Shown here in pieces: positions 28,094 through 36,635 of a stretch of DNA of 64,000 nucleotides. Where the stretch lies: NCBI RefSeq assembly GCF_001570545.1, contig NZ_BBXD01000027.1:59251-123250 (forward strand). The letters are read 5' to 3'. This stretch comes from Herbidospora mongoliensis (GTDB lineage Bacteria > Actinomycetota > Actinomycetes > Streptosporangiales > Streptosporangiaceae). The translations under genes and the position numbers were made by a program. The notes beneath the pieces are model-generated. The model was not told the DNA's origin and made no database searches. It saw only the letters and a program-made list of their open reading frames with translations. The number at the start of each line of letters is the position of its first letter. The first letter of the stretch is position 1.

Positions 28094-28714
28094 ATGCCGT
28101 CCGACACGCCCTATGTGGTCGCCCACCTGGCCGTTTCGCTCGACGGCAACACCGACGGCTTCACCCTCGACGCCGCCCGGTTCCACCAGCTCGTCAGCAC
28201 CACCTGGCACGAAGACGCCACCCTGGCCGGTTCGGAGACCGTCCTGTCCCTGGAACCGACCCTGATCGCCGGCCCCGGCCCGAAAGACCCCGGCCCTCTG
28301 CTCGCCGTGGTCGACGGCCGAGCCCGGGTGACCCACTGGCAGGAGCTCCGCGACGCCGGCCACTGGTCGGAGGTCCTGGCCCTGCACTGCCGCACCACCC
28401 CTCCCCGCCCCATCGGCCGCTTCGTCCCCGAAATCGTCGTCGGCACCGACCAGGTCGACCTGAGGGCGGCGCTGCGCTCGATCGGGCGGCGTCCGGGCGT
28501 CGAGGTGGTGCGGGTGGCGAGCGGCGGCAGGCTCGTCGGGCGGCTGCTGGCCGACGGTCTGGTCGACGAGATCAGCCTGCTGGTCCATCCGGTGATGGGC
28601 GTCGGGTCCCGCACCTGGTGGGGCGAGGGGCCGCCGCCGGCGCGCACGCTTCAGCCGATCGACACCGACACGTTCAGCGGAGGACTGGTCTGGCTGCGTT
28701 ACCGTGTCGCATGA
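28094..28714 (+). CDS. RibD C-terminal-domain reductase
   Basis: A 206-residue protein of the RibD-C/dihydrofolate-reductase-like fold (YVVAHLAVSLDGNTDGF, VASGGRLVGRLLADGLVDEISLLVHPVMGVGSR). In riboflavin synthesis this domain reduces a pyrimidine ribosyl intermediate using NADPH. This free-standing form lacks the deaminase domain and has no other riboflavin genes nearby, so a different reductase role is likely. The ATG is 6 bases after TACGCT, consistent with a leaderless message. It overlaps the next gene by ATGA. Confidence 0.85.
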   Translation: MPSDTPYVVAHLAVSLDGNTDGFTLDAARFHQLVSTTWHEDATLAGSETVLSLEPTLIAGPGPKDPGPLLAVVDGRARVTHWQELRDAGHWSEVLALHCRTTPPRPIGRFVPEIVVGTDQVDLRAALRSIGRRPGVEVVRVASGGRLVGRLLADGLVDEISLLVHPVMGVGSRTWWGEGPPPARTLQPIDTDTFSGGLVWLRYRVA

Positions 28715-29286
28715 ACGACCTCCTGGTTCTCGGGGTGCCGGTCCTGGACAAAGTGATCCGGACCGTCGCCGTCTATCTCTGCGTGGTGATCCTGCTCCGG
28801 CTCGTCGGTAAGCGGGACATGGCCCAGCTCAACACGTTCGACCTGGTGGTCATGCTGCTGCTGTCGAACGTCGTGCAGAACGCCATCATCGGACCTGACA
28901 ACTCGGTGCTCGGCGGGATCATCGGCGCGGTGGTGCTGGTGACCGGGAACGCGATGCTGACGCGGGCCGCGGCCGAATGGGGCTGGCTGGCGAAACTCTT
29001 CGAGAGCAAACCGACCGTGCTCGCCCGGGACGGCGCCTACGACGACCACACCCTGAAGCGTCTCGGGTTGCGGCACTCCGATCTCGACGTGGCGATCAAA
29101 CGGCAGGGCGGGACCCGGGTGGAGGACGTGTCGGAGGCGACCCTCGAACCCGGCGGGACCGTGGTGGTCCGGCTCCGGCCCGAGGAGGAGAACGCGACGC
29201 TGGCCGACATCGCGCGGCTGGAGGAACGGCTGGTGCGGATCGAGGCCCTGCTGATGGAACGGCGCAAGGGCGCTTTCGGGCCTTAG
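28711..29286 (+). CDS. DUF421/YetF-family membrane protein
   Basis: A 191-residue protein with three N-terminal membrane segments (VIRTVAVYLCVVILLRLVG, FDLVVMLLLSNVVQNAII, GGIIGAVVLVTGNAM) and a cytoplasmic DUF421 domain (TVLARDGAYDDHTLKRLGLRHSDLDVAIKRQG). A C-terminal coiled coil follows (ADIARLEERLVRIEALLMERR). The family's function is not established. It is coupled to the RibD-C gene and overlaps the convergent DUF2332 gene by 4 bp. Confidence 0.88.
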   Translation: MNDLLVLGVPVLDKVIRTVAVYLCVVILLRLVGKRDMAQLNTFDLVVMLLLSNVVQNAIIGPDNSVLGGIIGAVVLVTGNAMLTRAAAEWGWLAKLFESKPTVLARDGAYDDHTLKRLGLRHSDLDVAIKRQGGTRVEDVSEATLEPGGTVVVRLRPEEENATLADIARLEERLVRIEALLMERRKGAFGP

Positions 29287-30206
29287 AGCCAGTTCAGCCA
29301 GGAGCCGTGGGGGTCGGTGAGGGCTTTCGGCACACCGTCCAGGGCGGTGACGAAGGCCAGCCGGTCTCCGTCCGGGACTTTCAGGTGCGGGAGACGTGCG
29401 GTTCCCTCGTTGGAGATCCACCTGACGTCGAGGCTCGTGACCAGGTCGACGAAACGGTCGCGGGCCCCGGGGGTCAGGTACGGGAGCAGCGCCGAGTGGT
29501 AGACGACGACCGTGCCGTGGTTCTTCGCCTCCGCGACCAGGCCGGGCAGGGTCGCGGTGGCGTCGCCCTCGACCAGGCGGGGCGGGTTCTCCGCGGCGAT
29601 GGCGAGGGCTTGGCGGAGGCGGTCGCGGCGGGTGTCCTCGCCGGGCCAGACGAGGCATTCGAGCCAGCGGCGTTCGCCGGGGTCGGTGACGTCGACGGGG
29701 GCCAGGTCGATGCCGGCCCGCCAGGCGATGCCGGGGAGGGCGTCCGGGATGGGCGGGTCGCCTTCGGTCGCGCAGGTCAGGGTCACCGGGCCCCGGCCGA
29801 TGGGCGGGCGGGCGTCGTAGACGTAGCGGTAGCGGTCGGGCTGGAGGCAGAGGCCCGCCGAGGCGCCCACCTCGATGAGGGCCAGCGGGCCTTCCACCTG
29901 GGCCAGCACGGGGAGCAGGCTGGCGCAGCGGCCGGCCTCGTTGGTCTGGGTGCGGCGGGTGAGGACGGTCCGTTCTACTTGGGGCCAGTGGTCTTTGGCC
30001 CAGGTCCTGAAGCCGTCTTGCTCGGTGGCGGGGCCGCCTTCGTAGCGGACCGAGGCCAGCAGGAGGTTGGGCTGGCGCTTCGGTTGCGGCAACGCGTCGA
30101 TGAGCGCGATCAGGCCGGGGTCGGCGGCGATCGCGGCGGCGAGTTCCCGGTAGGGGCCCCGCGCTTCGCGGACGGCGAAGGTCCGGTAGACGTCGGCGGT
30201 GTCCAT
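29283..30206 (-). CDS. DUF2332-family protein
   Basis: A 307-residue cytoplasmic protein. GPYRELAAAIAADPGLIALIDALPQPKRQPNLLLASVRY at the N-terminus and ALIEVGASAGLCLQPDRYRY are the hallmarks of DUF2332. The second motif resembles a SAM-type glycine loop, and the C-terminal VVVYHSALLPYLTPGARDRF supports a methyltransferase-like fold; this is inference. The ATG at 30206 is the first that keeps only the family region. Confidence 0.85.
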   Translation of the reverse strand: MDTADVYRTFAVREARGPYRELAAAIAADPGLIALIDALPQPKRQPNLLLASVRYEGGPATEQDGFRTWAKDHWPQVERTVLTRRTQTNEAGRCASLLPVLAQVEGPLALIEVGASAGLCLQPDRYRYVYDARPPIGRGPVTLTCATEGDPPIPDALPGIAWRAGIDLAPVDVTDPGERRWLECLVWPGEDTRRDRLRQALAIAAENPPRLVEGDATATLPGLVAEAKNHGTVVVYHSALLPYLTPGARDRFVDLVTSLDVRWISNEGTARLPHLKVPDGDRLAFVTALDGVPKALTDPHGSWLNWL

Positions 30207-30240
30207 GGCCCGATTCTCGTCGCGGCGTCGGTGGTGCGGG

Positions 30241-30311
30241 GCCGGTCGGCGCCGGATACGGCGGGATGCCGCTCGGCGGGCGGTGCCGTGGTGGGCGGAG
30301 CCGTAACGGAA
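30241..30311 (+). repeat. Third copy of the dispersed repeat
   Basis: The copy runs from CGGCGCCGGATACGGCG to GGCGGAGCCGTAACGGAAG and matches the right arm at 13583-13655. It lies in the gap between the DUF2332 gene and the next plus-strand gene, and its GGAAGGAA end supplies the ribosome-binding sequence of that gene. Confidence 0.72.
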
Positions 30312-30321
30312 GGAAGTGCTG

Positions 30322-31029
30322 TTGACTGGGGGCGTGGAAGACCAGATCGTCATCGGCGCCCGGTTCAACGGGCCGCCCACGTCGGCCAACGGCGGTTACG
30401 TCAGCGGGCTGGCCGCCGCGTTCGTCGACGGGCCGGCGCGGGTGCTGCTGCGGACGCCGCCGCCGCTGGAGACCCCTCTTGACGTCACCCGCGACGGCGA
30501 CACCGTCCGTGTCACGCACGACGGCGTGCTGGTGGTCGAAGCCGGGCCGTCGAGCGCGGTATTCCTCGATCCTCCGGTACGGCCGACGTTCGGCGAGGCC
30601 TCGGCCGCGCGCGACCGGCATCCGTGGATCGGCGCCGACAACCTGCTGACCGGCTGTTTCGTGTGCGGGCACGGCCGGGCCGACGGGCTGCGGGTCACCC
30701 CCGGGCGGCTGGCCGACGCCGACGTGTGCGCGTCGCCGTTCGAGCCCGACGAGACGGTCGCCGGCGACGGGATCGTGCGGCCGGAGATCGTGTGGGCCGC
30801 GCTCGACTGTGTCAGCTATCCGCCGTTCGCCCAGGGCACCGACACGATCGCCCTCCTCGGCACCTTCGAGGCCGAGATCGCGCGTTCCGTTGCGGCCGGG
30901 GAACGGCTGGTCGCCGTGGGGTGGCCGCTGGAGTCGTCCGGGCGGAAGCTGTTCAGCGCCTCGGCGCTGCTCGACGGTGACGAGGTGGTCGCCCGGGCCC
31001 GCGCGACCTGGATCACGCTTCCGGGTTGA
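30322..31029 (+). CDS. Hotdog-fold thioesterase-like protein
   Basis: About 235 residues. FNGPPTSANGGYVSGLAAAFV at the N-terminus is the helix-capping motif of a hotdog domain, and TGCFVCGHGRADGLRV with later YPPFAQG and ARATWITLPG point to a second one. Double-hotdog proteins hydrolyse acyl-CoA thioesters, but the substrate is unknown. The start is either a TTG at 30322, placed well after GGAAGG, or a GTG at 30316 or 30334. The ribosome site comes from the dispersed repeat. Confidence 0.72.
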   Translation: MTGGVEDQIVIGARFNGPPTSANGGYVSGLAAAFVDGPARVLLRTPPPLETPLDVTRDGDTVRVTHDGVLVVEAGPSSAVFLDPPVRPTFGEASAARDRHPWIGADNLLTGCFVCGHGRADGLRVTPGRLADADVCASPFEPDETVAGDGIVRPEIVWAALDCVSYPPFAQGTDTIALLGTFEAEIARSVAAGERLVAVGWPLESSGRKLFSASALLDGDEVVARARATWITLPG

Positions 31030-31053
31030 GCCGTGGCCCGTAGTGTGGCGCCC

Positions 31054-31707
31054 ATGGATGTCGTACCACTTGCGTGGAAAGAAGGCGGAACGCCGGGAGA
31101 CATCCCGGTTGTCCTGATACATGGCCTGACGGGCAGTTCGGCCACGTGGGACCGGATCGCCCCGGCCCTCGGACGGCACTGGATCGCGCCCGATATGCGG
31201 GGCCACGGCGCCAGCCCGCGTCACCCCGACTACAGCCTCGAACTGATGGCCGCCGACACCCTCGCGTTCCTCGACGCCCGGGGCCTGACCCGGATCGACC
31301 TCGTCGGTCACTCGATGGGCGGCAGGGTCGCCGCGCTGGTCGCCCGCGACCGGCCGGGGCTGGTCCGGCGGCTGGTGCTGGAGGACTCGTTCCCCGCCGC
31401 GCACGAACCGCAGGTCATCGAGCCCTATGAGGTGATCGGCGACGAGGACTTCGACCCCGCCGTGGTCGACGTGATCCGGACCGACGTGCGCAGGGTCGAC
31501 CCCACGTGGTGGGCCCGGCTGCCCGAACTGACCATGCCGGTGCTGGTCGTCGGGGGCGGGCTGAGCGAGCTCGTGCCGCAGGAGGCGCTGGTGGAGTTCG
31601 CCGAGGCGCTGCCCGACGGGCGGCGGGTGGTCCTCAAGGCCGGGCACAGCGTCCACAAGGAGGAGCCCGACGGTTACGTGAAGGAGGTCGCGGCTTTCCT
31701 CCGGTGA
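31054..31707 (+). CDS. Alpha/beta hydrolase
   Basis: A 217-residue alpha/beta-hydrolase fold protein. VVLIHGLTGSSATWD forms the oxyanion hole, the nucleophile serine is in VGHSMGG, the acid region is VLVVGGGLSELVPQ and the catalytic histidine is in KAGHSVHKEEP. Substrate unknown. The ATG lies 7 bases after TAGTGT, a clear leaderless promoter arrangement. Confidence 0.88.
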   Translation: MDVVPLAWKEGGTPGDIPVVLIHGLTGSSATWDRIAPALGRHWIAPDMRGHGASPRHPDYSLELMAADTLAFLDARGLTRIDLVGHSMGGRVAALVARDRPGLVRRLVLEDSFPAAHEPQVIEPYEVIGDEDFDPAVVDVIRTDVRRVDPTWWARLPELTMPVLVVGGGLSELVPQEALVEFAEALPDGRRVVLKAGHSVHKEEPDGYVKEVAAFLR

Positions 31708-31729
31708 CCTCGGCGGCGTTAATGGGGGC

Positions 31730-32764
31730 ATGGACGTACCGGAGCACGAGGATCTGGTCCGTGATCTGCTGACCCTCCGCGAGCGCGGGCTGATCCGGTT
31801 ACGGGACGCCGATCTGCCCCACCTGCGCCGCGCCGCCGCCCTGTGCCACCCCGCGACCGACCCCGTCGCCGCCGTGGAGAAGACGCTCAGAGACGCCGTC
31901 GGGCGGCTCGGCGAGGGCACGCTCGGCTCCGGGGCCGCGTACACGTTCGGGCTCGTCCAGGGCACCCGCGACTGGTCGGCCGCCGCGCGGCGCAAGCGGG
32001 CCGCCGACGTCTACCGGCTGAGCGTCGAGCGGTTCAGGAAGAACCAGGAGCGCATGCTGCTGGCCCAGGTCGCCGACCAGATCATCGCGCTCTGCGGCGC
32101 GGGCGGCGAGGCCGCGCTCCCCCGGATCGCCGTCGGCGCCCGCATCCCGGTCGAGTCGGACGGCGGGCGGGCGATCCTCCAGATCCGGCCGATCGAGCTG
32201 ATCTCCGGGGTCGACGTGCTGGTCAACCCCGAGAACGTCTACCTGGAGATGGCGCGGGTCTTCTCGCCCAGCGTGTCGGGCGCGATCAGGAAGGCCGGGT
32301 CACGGCGCGGTCCGGCCGGGGAGCTGCTCGACGACACCGTCCAGCGCGAGCTGCACGAGTGGATGGCCAAGCACCACCGCCCCGGCCTCACCGTCGCCCC
32401 CGGCACGGTCGCGCCCACCGGGCCCGGGTCGCTGGCGTTCAACGGGGTCCGGCGGGTCTACCACGCCGCGGTCGCGGTCCCCCGGCCCGGGACCGACCAT
32501 CAGGACGTCACGCCGTCGACGATCATGCTGGCCGTCCACCGGGTGTTCGCGCTGGCGGAGGAGGAGCGGGTGGCGTACCGACTGAAAACCATCTGTTTCC
32601 CCCTGTTGGGGACCGGCCACGGCCGCCTGGCGGTGCGGCCCGGACTGCACTGGCTGTGGTCGGCGATCAGCGAGAACCTGGCCCGCAGCCGGGGCTGGGA
32701 GGTGCATCTCAGCGTGCCGGAACCAGAGAAGGCCGACATCGTGCTGCGCCAGCTGTCGCCCTGA
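31730..32764 (+). CDS. Macro-domain protein with N-terminal adaptor-like domain
   Basis: A 344-residue protein in two parts. Residues about 150-320 form a macro domain: VDVLVNPENVYLEMARVFSPSVSGAIR near 161, PGTVAPTGPGSLAFNGVRRVYHAAV, and the phosphate loop CFPLLGTGHGRLAV near 290. Macro domains bind or hydrolyse ADP-ribose and derivatives. The N-terminal 120 residues (LRERGLIRLRDADLPHLRRAAALC, VEKTLRDAVGRLGEG, DVYRLSVERFRKNQERML) look like a small helical domain that I recall as a recurring N-terminal module in actinomycete signalling or conflict proteins. That assignment is inference. Its last 56 bp overlap the convergent gene. Confidence 0.72.
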   Translation: MDVPEHEDLVRDLLTLRERGLIRLRDADLPHLRRAAALCHPATDPVAAVEKTLRDAVGRLGEGTLGSGAAYTFGLVQGTRDWSAAARRKRAADVYRLSVERFRKNQERMLLAQVADQIIALCGAGGEAALPRIAVGARIPVESDGGRAILQIRPIELISGVDVLVNPENVYLEMARVFSPSVSGAIRKAGSRRGPAGELLDDTVQRELHEWMAKHHRPGLTVAPGTVAPTGPGSLAFNGVRRVYHAAVAVPRPGTDHQDVTPSTIMLAVHRVFALAEEERVAYRLKTICFPLLGTGHGRLAVRPGLHWLWSAISENLARSRGWEVHLSVPEPEKADIVLRQLSP

Positions 32765-33671
32765 CCCAGCGCGCCCGGAGGGGTTCCCGCAGTCGCGCCG
32801 GTACGCCCTCCGCACCGCCCCCCAGCAGTCTGAGCGCCCCCGTGACGTAGGTCGCGGCCAGCGTGGGGAGGCGCTGGAGCTCGGGGTTGTCCGCGCCGTT
32901 GCCGGGGATGCGGGCGATGCGTTCGAGGACGCCGTGCTTGAGTATGCGGCGCACCGCCGCGTCCCGGGTCTCCGCCAGAGCCACCAGCTCGACGGCCATG
33001 GCGTAGGTTTCGGCCGCGAGCAATCCCCGGCCGAATTCGATGTCCTCGCCGCAGGCCGCCAGGTGGTCGAGATGGGCGCCGTCGTGGATGCCGCGCCAGA
33101 CCCGGCGGCGGAGCTCCGGCGCCCGGTGGGTGTGGTCGACCAGCACCGTGATCAGGCCCCGCTCGCCGGGCAGGCGCATCCAGGTGCGCCAGGCGAGCCC
33201 GGTGAACCGGGAGCCGTCGAGGATCGTGACGTCGCGGGTGGCGGCCGGGCGGTGCCGTTCGCCCCAGCGGAGGTGGTCGCGCACCGGCCTGACCGGGCCG
33301 TCGCGGTCGGGGATCGTCGCGCACCAGGCGGCCAGCGCCCGGCAGGCCTCGCGGGTCTCCTCTCCCGGGCCGTCCACCGGACCGGGGTCGTCGGACGACG
33401 GGTAGCCGCGCGGGACCGGGCCCGCACGACCTCGCAGGGCGCGCAGCCGGTCGGCGGCCGGACCGCCGCGCCGGATGCGCGTGGCCAGGATGACCGTGTC
33501 GAGCCCGTCGAAGGCCGCGGGGCCCAGCAGGGCGCAACCCAGGGCGATCTCGGCCCACCCGCGCACCGTCCAGGCGGCGTGCTCGGCCCCCGACGCCGGG
33601 ACGTCCCTGGCGGCCAGGGCCCGGCCCGCCGCCCAGGCCCACATGCCCGACGCGCTCCGGGTCAGCGTCAC
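32709..33671 (-). CDS. Protein of unknown function coupled to dioxygenase
   Basis: A 320-residue protein from a GTG that overlaps the dioxygenase stop (GTGA). I do not recognise the family. The centre has a histidine/acid cluster, VDHTHRAPELRRRVWRGIHDGAHLDHL, followed by GRGLLAAETYAMAVELVALAE. The spacing of His, His, Glu and Glu residues could form a metal site, but no standard HExxH is present. Translational coupling to an Fe(II)/2-oxoglutarate enzyme suggests that the two act on the same metabolite. The C-terminal 56 bp overlap the macro-domain gene on the other strand. Confidence 0.65.
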   Translation of the reverse strand: MTLTRSASGMWAWAAGRALAARDVPASGAEHAAWTVRGWAEIALGCALLGPAAFDGLDTVILATRIRRGGPAADRLRALRGRAGPVPRGYPSSDDPGPVDGPGEETREACRALAAWCATIPDRDGPVRPVRDHLRWGERHRPAATRDVTILDGSRFTGLAWRTWMRLPGERGLITVLVDHTHRAPELRRRVWRGIHDGAHLDHLAACGEDIEFGRGLLAAETYAMAVELVALAETRDAAVRRILKHGVLERIARIPGNGADNPELQRLPTLAATYVTGALRLLGGGAEGVPARLREPLRARWVRATAGAARCRPSLVPAR

Positions 33672-34357
33672 CGCGACCACAGCCGGATCCGGAACATCAG
33701 CCGTTGGAGATCGGCGAACGATGTCCGGCCATGGAGGGTCCGGTGATTGTCGACCAGAAGGACGTCCCCGGGCGCGAGCCGCACCTCCACCGGCTCGACC
33801 CGAACCAGCACATCGGTGAACACCGAGGCGGCTGCCCGCCACGAAGATTCAGGAACCGGCACCAGGTTGTCAGGCCGCCAGCGCAGCGTCTCCCCGGCGA
33901 ACACCGGCGCGGGCGGCGAACTCCTCCCCGGGTTCTCGGAGAAGACGGCCGGGGTGGTCCAGGACCACTGGGGGCGGCGTAGGGCGGCCTCGGCGCGGGC
34001 GCCCTCGGGGTGGCGGCGCAGGGCGGTGAGGGCCTGGTCTGCGGACAGCAGGAGCGAGTGGCCGCCGTCGACGGCCGGGCGGACGGCGAACAGGCAGACG
34101 ACGTCTTCCGGGTCGGGGTGGTACTGGGCGTCGGTGTGCAGCGGCACGGGGCCACTCCGCTGCGAGAACGTGCCGCCGAGTGGGCGGGGGCGGACCTCCC
34201 AGACGGGCCGGCCGCCGTCGCGGGACGACGGGCGGCCGAACCGAGCGGCGAAACGGAGCGCCTGGGCGTGGGTGGGCACGTCCCAGGAGCCCCGTACGAC
34301 CACCCATCCCCGCGTGGCCAGCCTGTCCTCCGCCTCGGTCATTTCGGTCACCCGCAT
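33668..34357 (-). CDS. TauD/TfdA-type Fe(II)/2-oxoglutarate dioxygenase
   Basis: A 229-residue dioxygenase. The facial triad is H-x-D in VPLHTDAQYHP and the distal histidine in VDNHRTLHGRTSF, and the 2-oxoglutarate arginine is in MFRIRLW. Family members hydroxylate amino acids, sulfonates or peptidyl intermediates with decarboxylation of 2-oxoglutarate. It is shorter than typical TauD and closer to SyrP-like enzymes of secondary metabolism. AGGAGG lies 7 bases before the ATG. It is divergent from the TetR-TPR gene across the palindrome at 34481. Confidence 0.85.
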   Translation of the reverse strand: MRVTEMTEAEDRLATRGWVVVRGSWDVPTHAQALRFAARFGRPSSRDGGRPVWEVRPRPLGGTFSQRSGPVPLHTDAQYHPDPEDVVCLFAVRPAVDGGHSLLLSADQALTALRRHPEGARAEAALRRPQWSWTTPAVFSENPGRSSPPAPVFAGETLRWRPDNLVPVPESSWRAAASVFTDVLVRVEPVEVRLAPGDVLLVDNHRTLHGRTSFADLQRLMFRIRLWSR

Positions 34358-34480
34358 TGGAAGCCTCCTGGTCCGCCGGTGAGTGGTGCCTCCAGGGAAG
34401 CGGCATCCTTGGTGCGGTAGCCGGTCGCGCAGCGGGCAAGACCCGGGCGTTTACGGGTTGACCCTTGCGAGAGTCAGCTC

Positions 34481-34513
34481 ATCTCACTAAGGTTCGCCCA
34501 ACCTTAGTGAGAT
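34481..34513. promoter_or_regulatory. 33-bp perfect palindrome, probable operator
   Basis: Two 14-bp perfect arms (ATCTCACTAAGGTT and its complement) flank CGCCC. The right arm runs into TATATT (34513-34518), a good -10 box placed 8 bases before the ATG at 34527, so a bound protein would cover the promoter of the TetR-TPR gene. The core TAAGGTT-AACCTTA also matches 14 of 19 positions of the DtxR/IdeR iron box, so an iron regulator is an alternative binder. Confidence 0.7.
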
Positions 34514-34526
34514 ATATTCGCAAGTA

Positions 34527-36635
34527 ATGAGCTCATATAGGGGGAACCAAGCGGTGCTAGCCCAGGAGCGAAGGCTTGCCGCGATCGCCGCGGCCTCCGC
34601 CGCCGCCTTCCGGCACAGCGATTACCACCAGGTCCGCGCGGAGGACGTCGCCGAACGGGTCCGTCTGCCCCGGGGTGGCGAGAAGGACACCGGCCGCTCC
34701 GCCGTGTGGCTCTACAACGAGGTGCGCAGCCGCCGCGTCCTGGTCGCGCTCGCCGCCAAGCACGCCTTCGACGAGTTCACCACCGGCGAGAGCCCCTCAG
34801 AACCGGTCACCTCGATGCTCGGCGCGGCCGAGTCGGTGGCCGCCGCGCTGCGCCGCATCGCCCGCTTCCACCAGGTCGAACGCTTCCTGCTGGCCCAGGT
34901 CAGACTGGGCATCGGCGACATCTCGACCTCGGAGAAGCGCCCCTCGGCGGCCCAGACTCCCCCTGTCTGGCTCACCGGCACCTACGGCTCGGCCGCCGCG
35001 GCGGGCTGGGAGGGCCGGGTGACGGCGTACGCCGAATATCTCGCCCCCCGCCTCGACCAGGCCGCCCGCGCGGTCGCGGTCCCGACCGAGAGCTGGGCGA
35101 AGGAGAGCGCGGAGCGCCTCTCCGAACTGGCCTTCCGCGCGATGTCCGATGACCCCGACGCCCCCGCCGACCGCCAGGCCGAGGGCCTGGCGGCCTACTG
35201 GCTGGCCCGCGACCTGATCCCGCTGACCGGCGAGTGGGCCGACCGCCTCCACGCCGCCGAACGCACGGCCGAGCTGGTCGAGAAGATCGGCCCCAACGGC
35301 CGTTCCCGCGCGAACGCCCTGGTCGTGGTGTTCCAGGTGCTGCTCGACAGCAGCCCGCTGCTGGTCCGCGCGGCCGAGGTCGGCGCCGACCTGGTGCCCC
35401 TGCTGACCGGCTCCCCCGCCGACGGCCTGACGCTGTGCGACGTGACGTCGCGGCGCGGCCTGGCCCTCCTGCGGCTGGGCGACACCGCCGGCGCGCGGGC
35501 CTGTTTCGAGGAGTCCCGGCGGATCGCCGAGAAGCTGCCCGACTCGGCCGACCCGGCGTCCCTGATCGCCCGCGCCGAACACAACCTGGCCGAACTCCTC
35601 GTCGACGAGGGCAAGCCGGAGCGTGGCCGCGCGATCCTCGCCGACGTGGCCGCCCGCCGCGGCAACGGAGTCCCGCAGGCCGGCGCGGGCCCCGAATGGC
35701 GCCGGCACACCCTCACCCGCCAGGCGCTGGCCCGCGCGACCACGAAGGCGGGCCGGATCGTCGAGGGCGTGAGCCTGGCCGAGTCCACGCTGGCCGACCG
35801 CGAAGACCGCCTCGGCCCCGACAACGTGAACACCGCCTCGGCCCGGGTGACCCTGGCCGAGGCCCTGCTCGCCGCCGCCCACCCGGCCCAGGCCCGCCAC
35901 CACCTGACCGAGGCGATGCGCCTGCGGTCGCTCTACCTCCCGAGCGAGGGTTTCTGGCCTCAGTACGACCTGGTGCGCCTCGCCGAGATAGAACTGCACG
36001 CCGGGTTCCCGGCGCAGACGGTCCGCCTCCTCGACGAGGCGACGGTGACGACGACGTGGTTCGCCGAGCGCGTCTCCCCCCGCCTCCACGAGGAGTCCGT
36101 CCTGGTGCGGTCACTGGGCATGATCCACTCCGGCGAGGCCCTGACCGCACTCAACGACCTGGCCGAGCTCACCCAGACCCGCGCGGTCCTCCGCGCCCAG
36201 GCCGAAGCCCGCCTGACCGTCGGCGACCCGGCGTCGGCCGCCCGCCTCCTCGACGACATCGAGGGCGACGGCTCCGTCACCGACCGGGCCGAGACGCTGC
36301 TGCTCTCCGCCCGCGTCTCCAGCGCGCTCGGCCGGGAGGCCGCCGCCGAGGAAGCGTGCCAGTCGGTCGTGGCGATGGGCGGCGACCAGATCGACGCCAC
36401 CCACCCAACGGTGCTTGGCGCCCGGCTGGGCCTCGCCCTGCAGCGGGTGCGCTCGGATCGGGCGGCCGAGGTGGGCGATCTGCTCGCTCCGCTGCTTGAC
36501 CGCCGGGCCCTCCCGCACGGGAAGCCCGCCCTGGGTGACGGGCATCCGCTGCTGGCAGAGGCCATGGCGCTGGCGGCCCGCGCGGGGTCCCCGCCGACGC
36601 GTGCGCCGGAAGACCAGCTGTGGGAGAACTTCTAG
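34527..36635 (+). CDS. TetR-like HTH protein with TPR array
   Basis: A 702-residue protein. The first 75 residues form a TetR-like helix-turn-helix (RRLAAIAAASAAAFRHSDYHQVRAEDVAERVRLP... VWLYNEVRSRRVLVALAA). Residues about 230-690 are helical tetratricopeptide-like repeats (GLALLRLGDTAGARACFEESRRIAEKL, RAEHNLAELLVDEGKPERGRAIL, VTLAEALLAAAHPAQARHHLTEAMRL). The arrangement suggests a DNA-binding sensor with a protein- or peptide-binding tail. It starts as a leaderless message 8 bases after TATATT and probably controls itself, and perhaps the divergent dioxygenase, through the palindrome. Confidence 0.8.
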   Translation: MSSYRGNQAVLAQERRLAAIAAASAAAFRHSDYHQVRAEDVAERVRLPRGGEKDTGRSAVWLYNEVRSRRVLVALAAKHAFDEFTTGESPSEPVTSMLGAAESVAAALRRIARFHQVERFLLAQVRLGIGDISTSEKRPSAAQTPPVWLTGTYGSAAAAGWEGRVTAYAEYLAPRLDQAARAVAVPTESWAKESAERLSELAFRAMSDDPDAPADRQAEGLAAYWLARDLIPLTGEWADRLHAAERTAELVEKIGPNGRSRANALVVVFQVLLDSSPLLVRAAEVGADLVPLLTGSPADGLTLCDVTSRRGLALLRLGDTAGARACFEESRRIAEKLPDSADPASLIARAEHNLAELLVDEGKPERGRAILADVAARRGNGVPQAGAGPEWRRHTLTRQALARATTKAGRIVEGVSLAESTLADREDRLGPDNVNTASARVTLAEALLAAAHPAQARHHLTEAMRLRSLYLPSEGFWPQYDLVRLAEIELHAGFPAQTVRLLDEATVTTTWFAERVSPRLHEESVLVRSLGMIHSGEALTALNDLAELTQTRAVLRAQAEARLTVGDPASAARLLDDIEGDGSVTDRAETLLLSARVSSALGREAAAEEACQSVVAMGGDQIDATHPTVLGARLGLALQRVRSDRAAEVGDLLAPLLDRRALPHGKPALGDGHPLLAEAMALAARAGSPPTRAPEDQLWENF

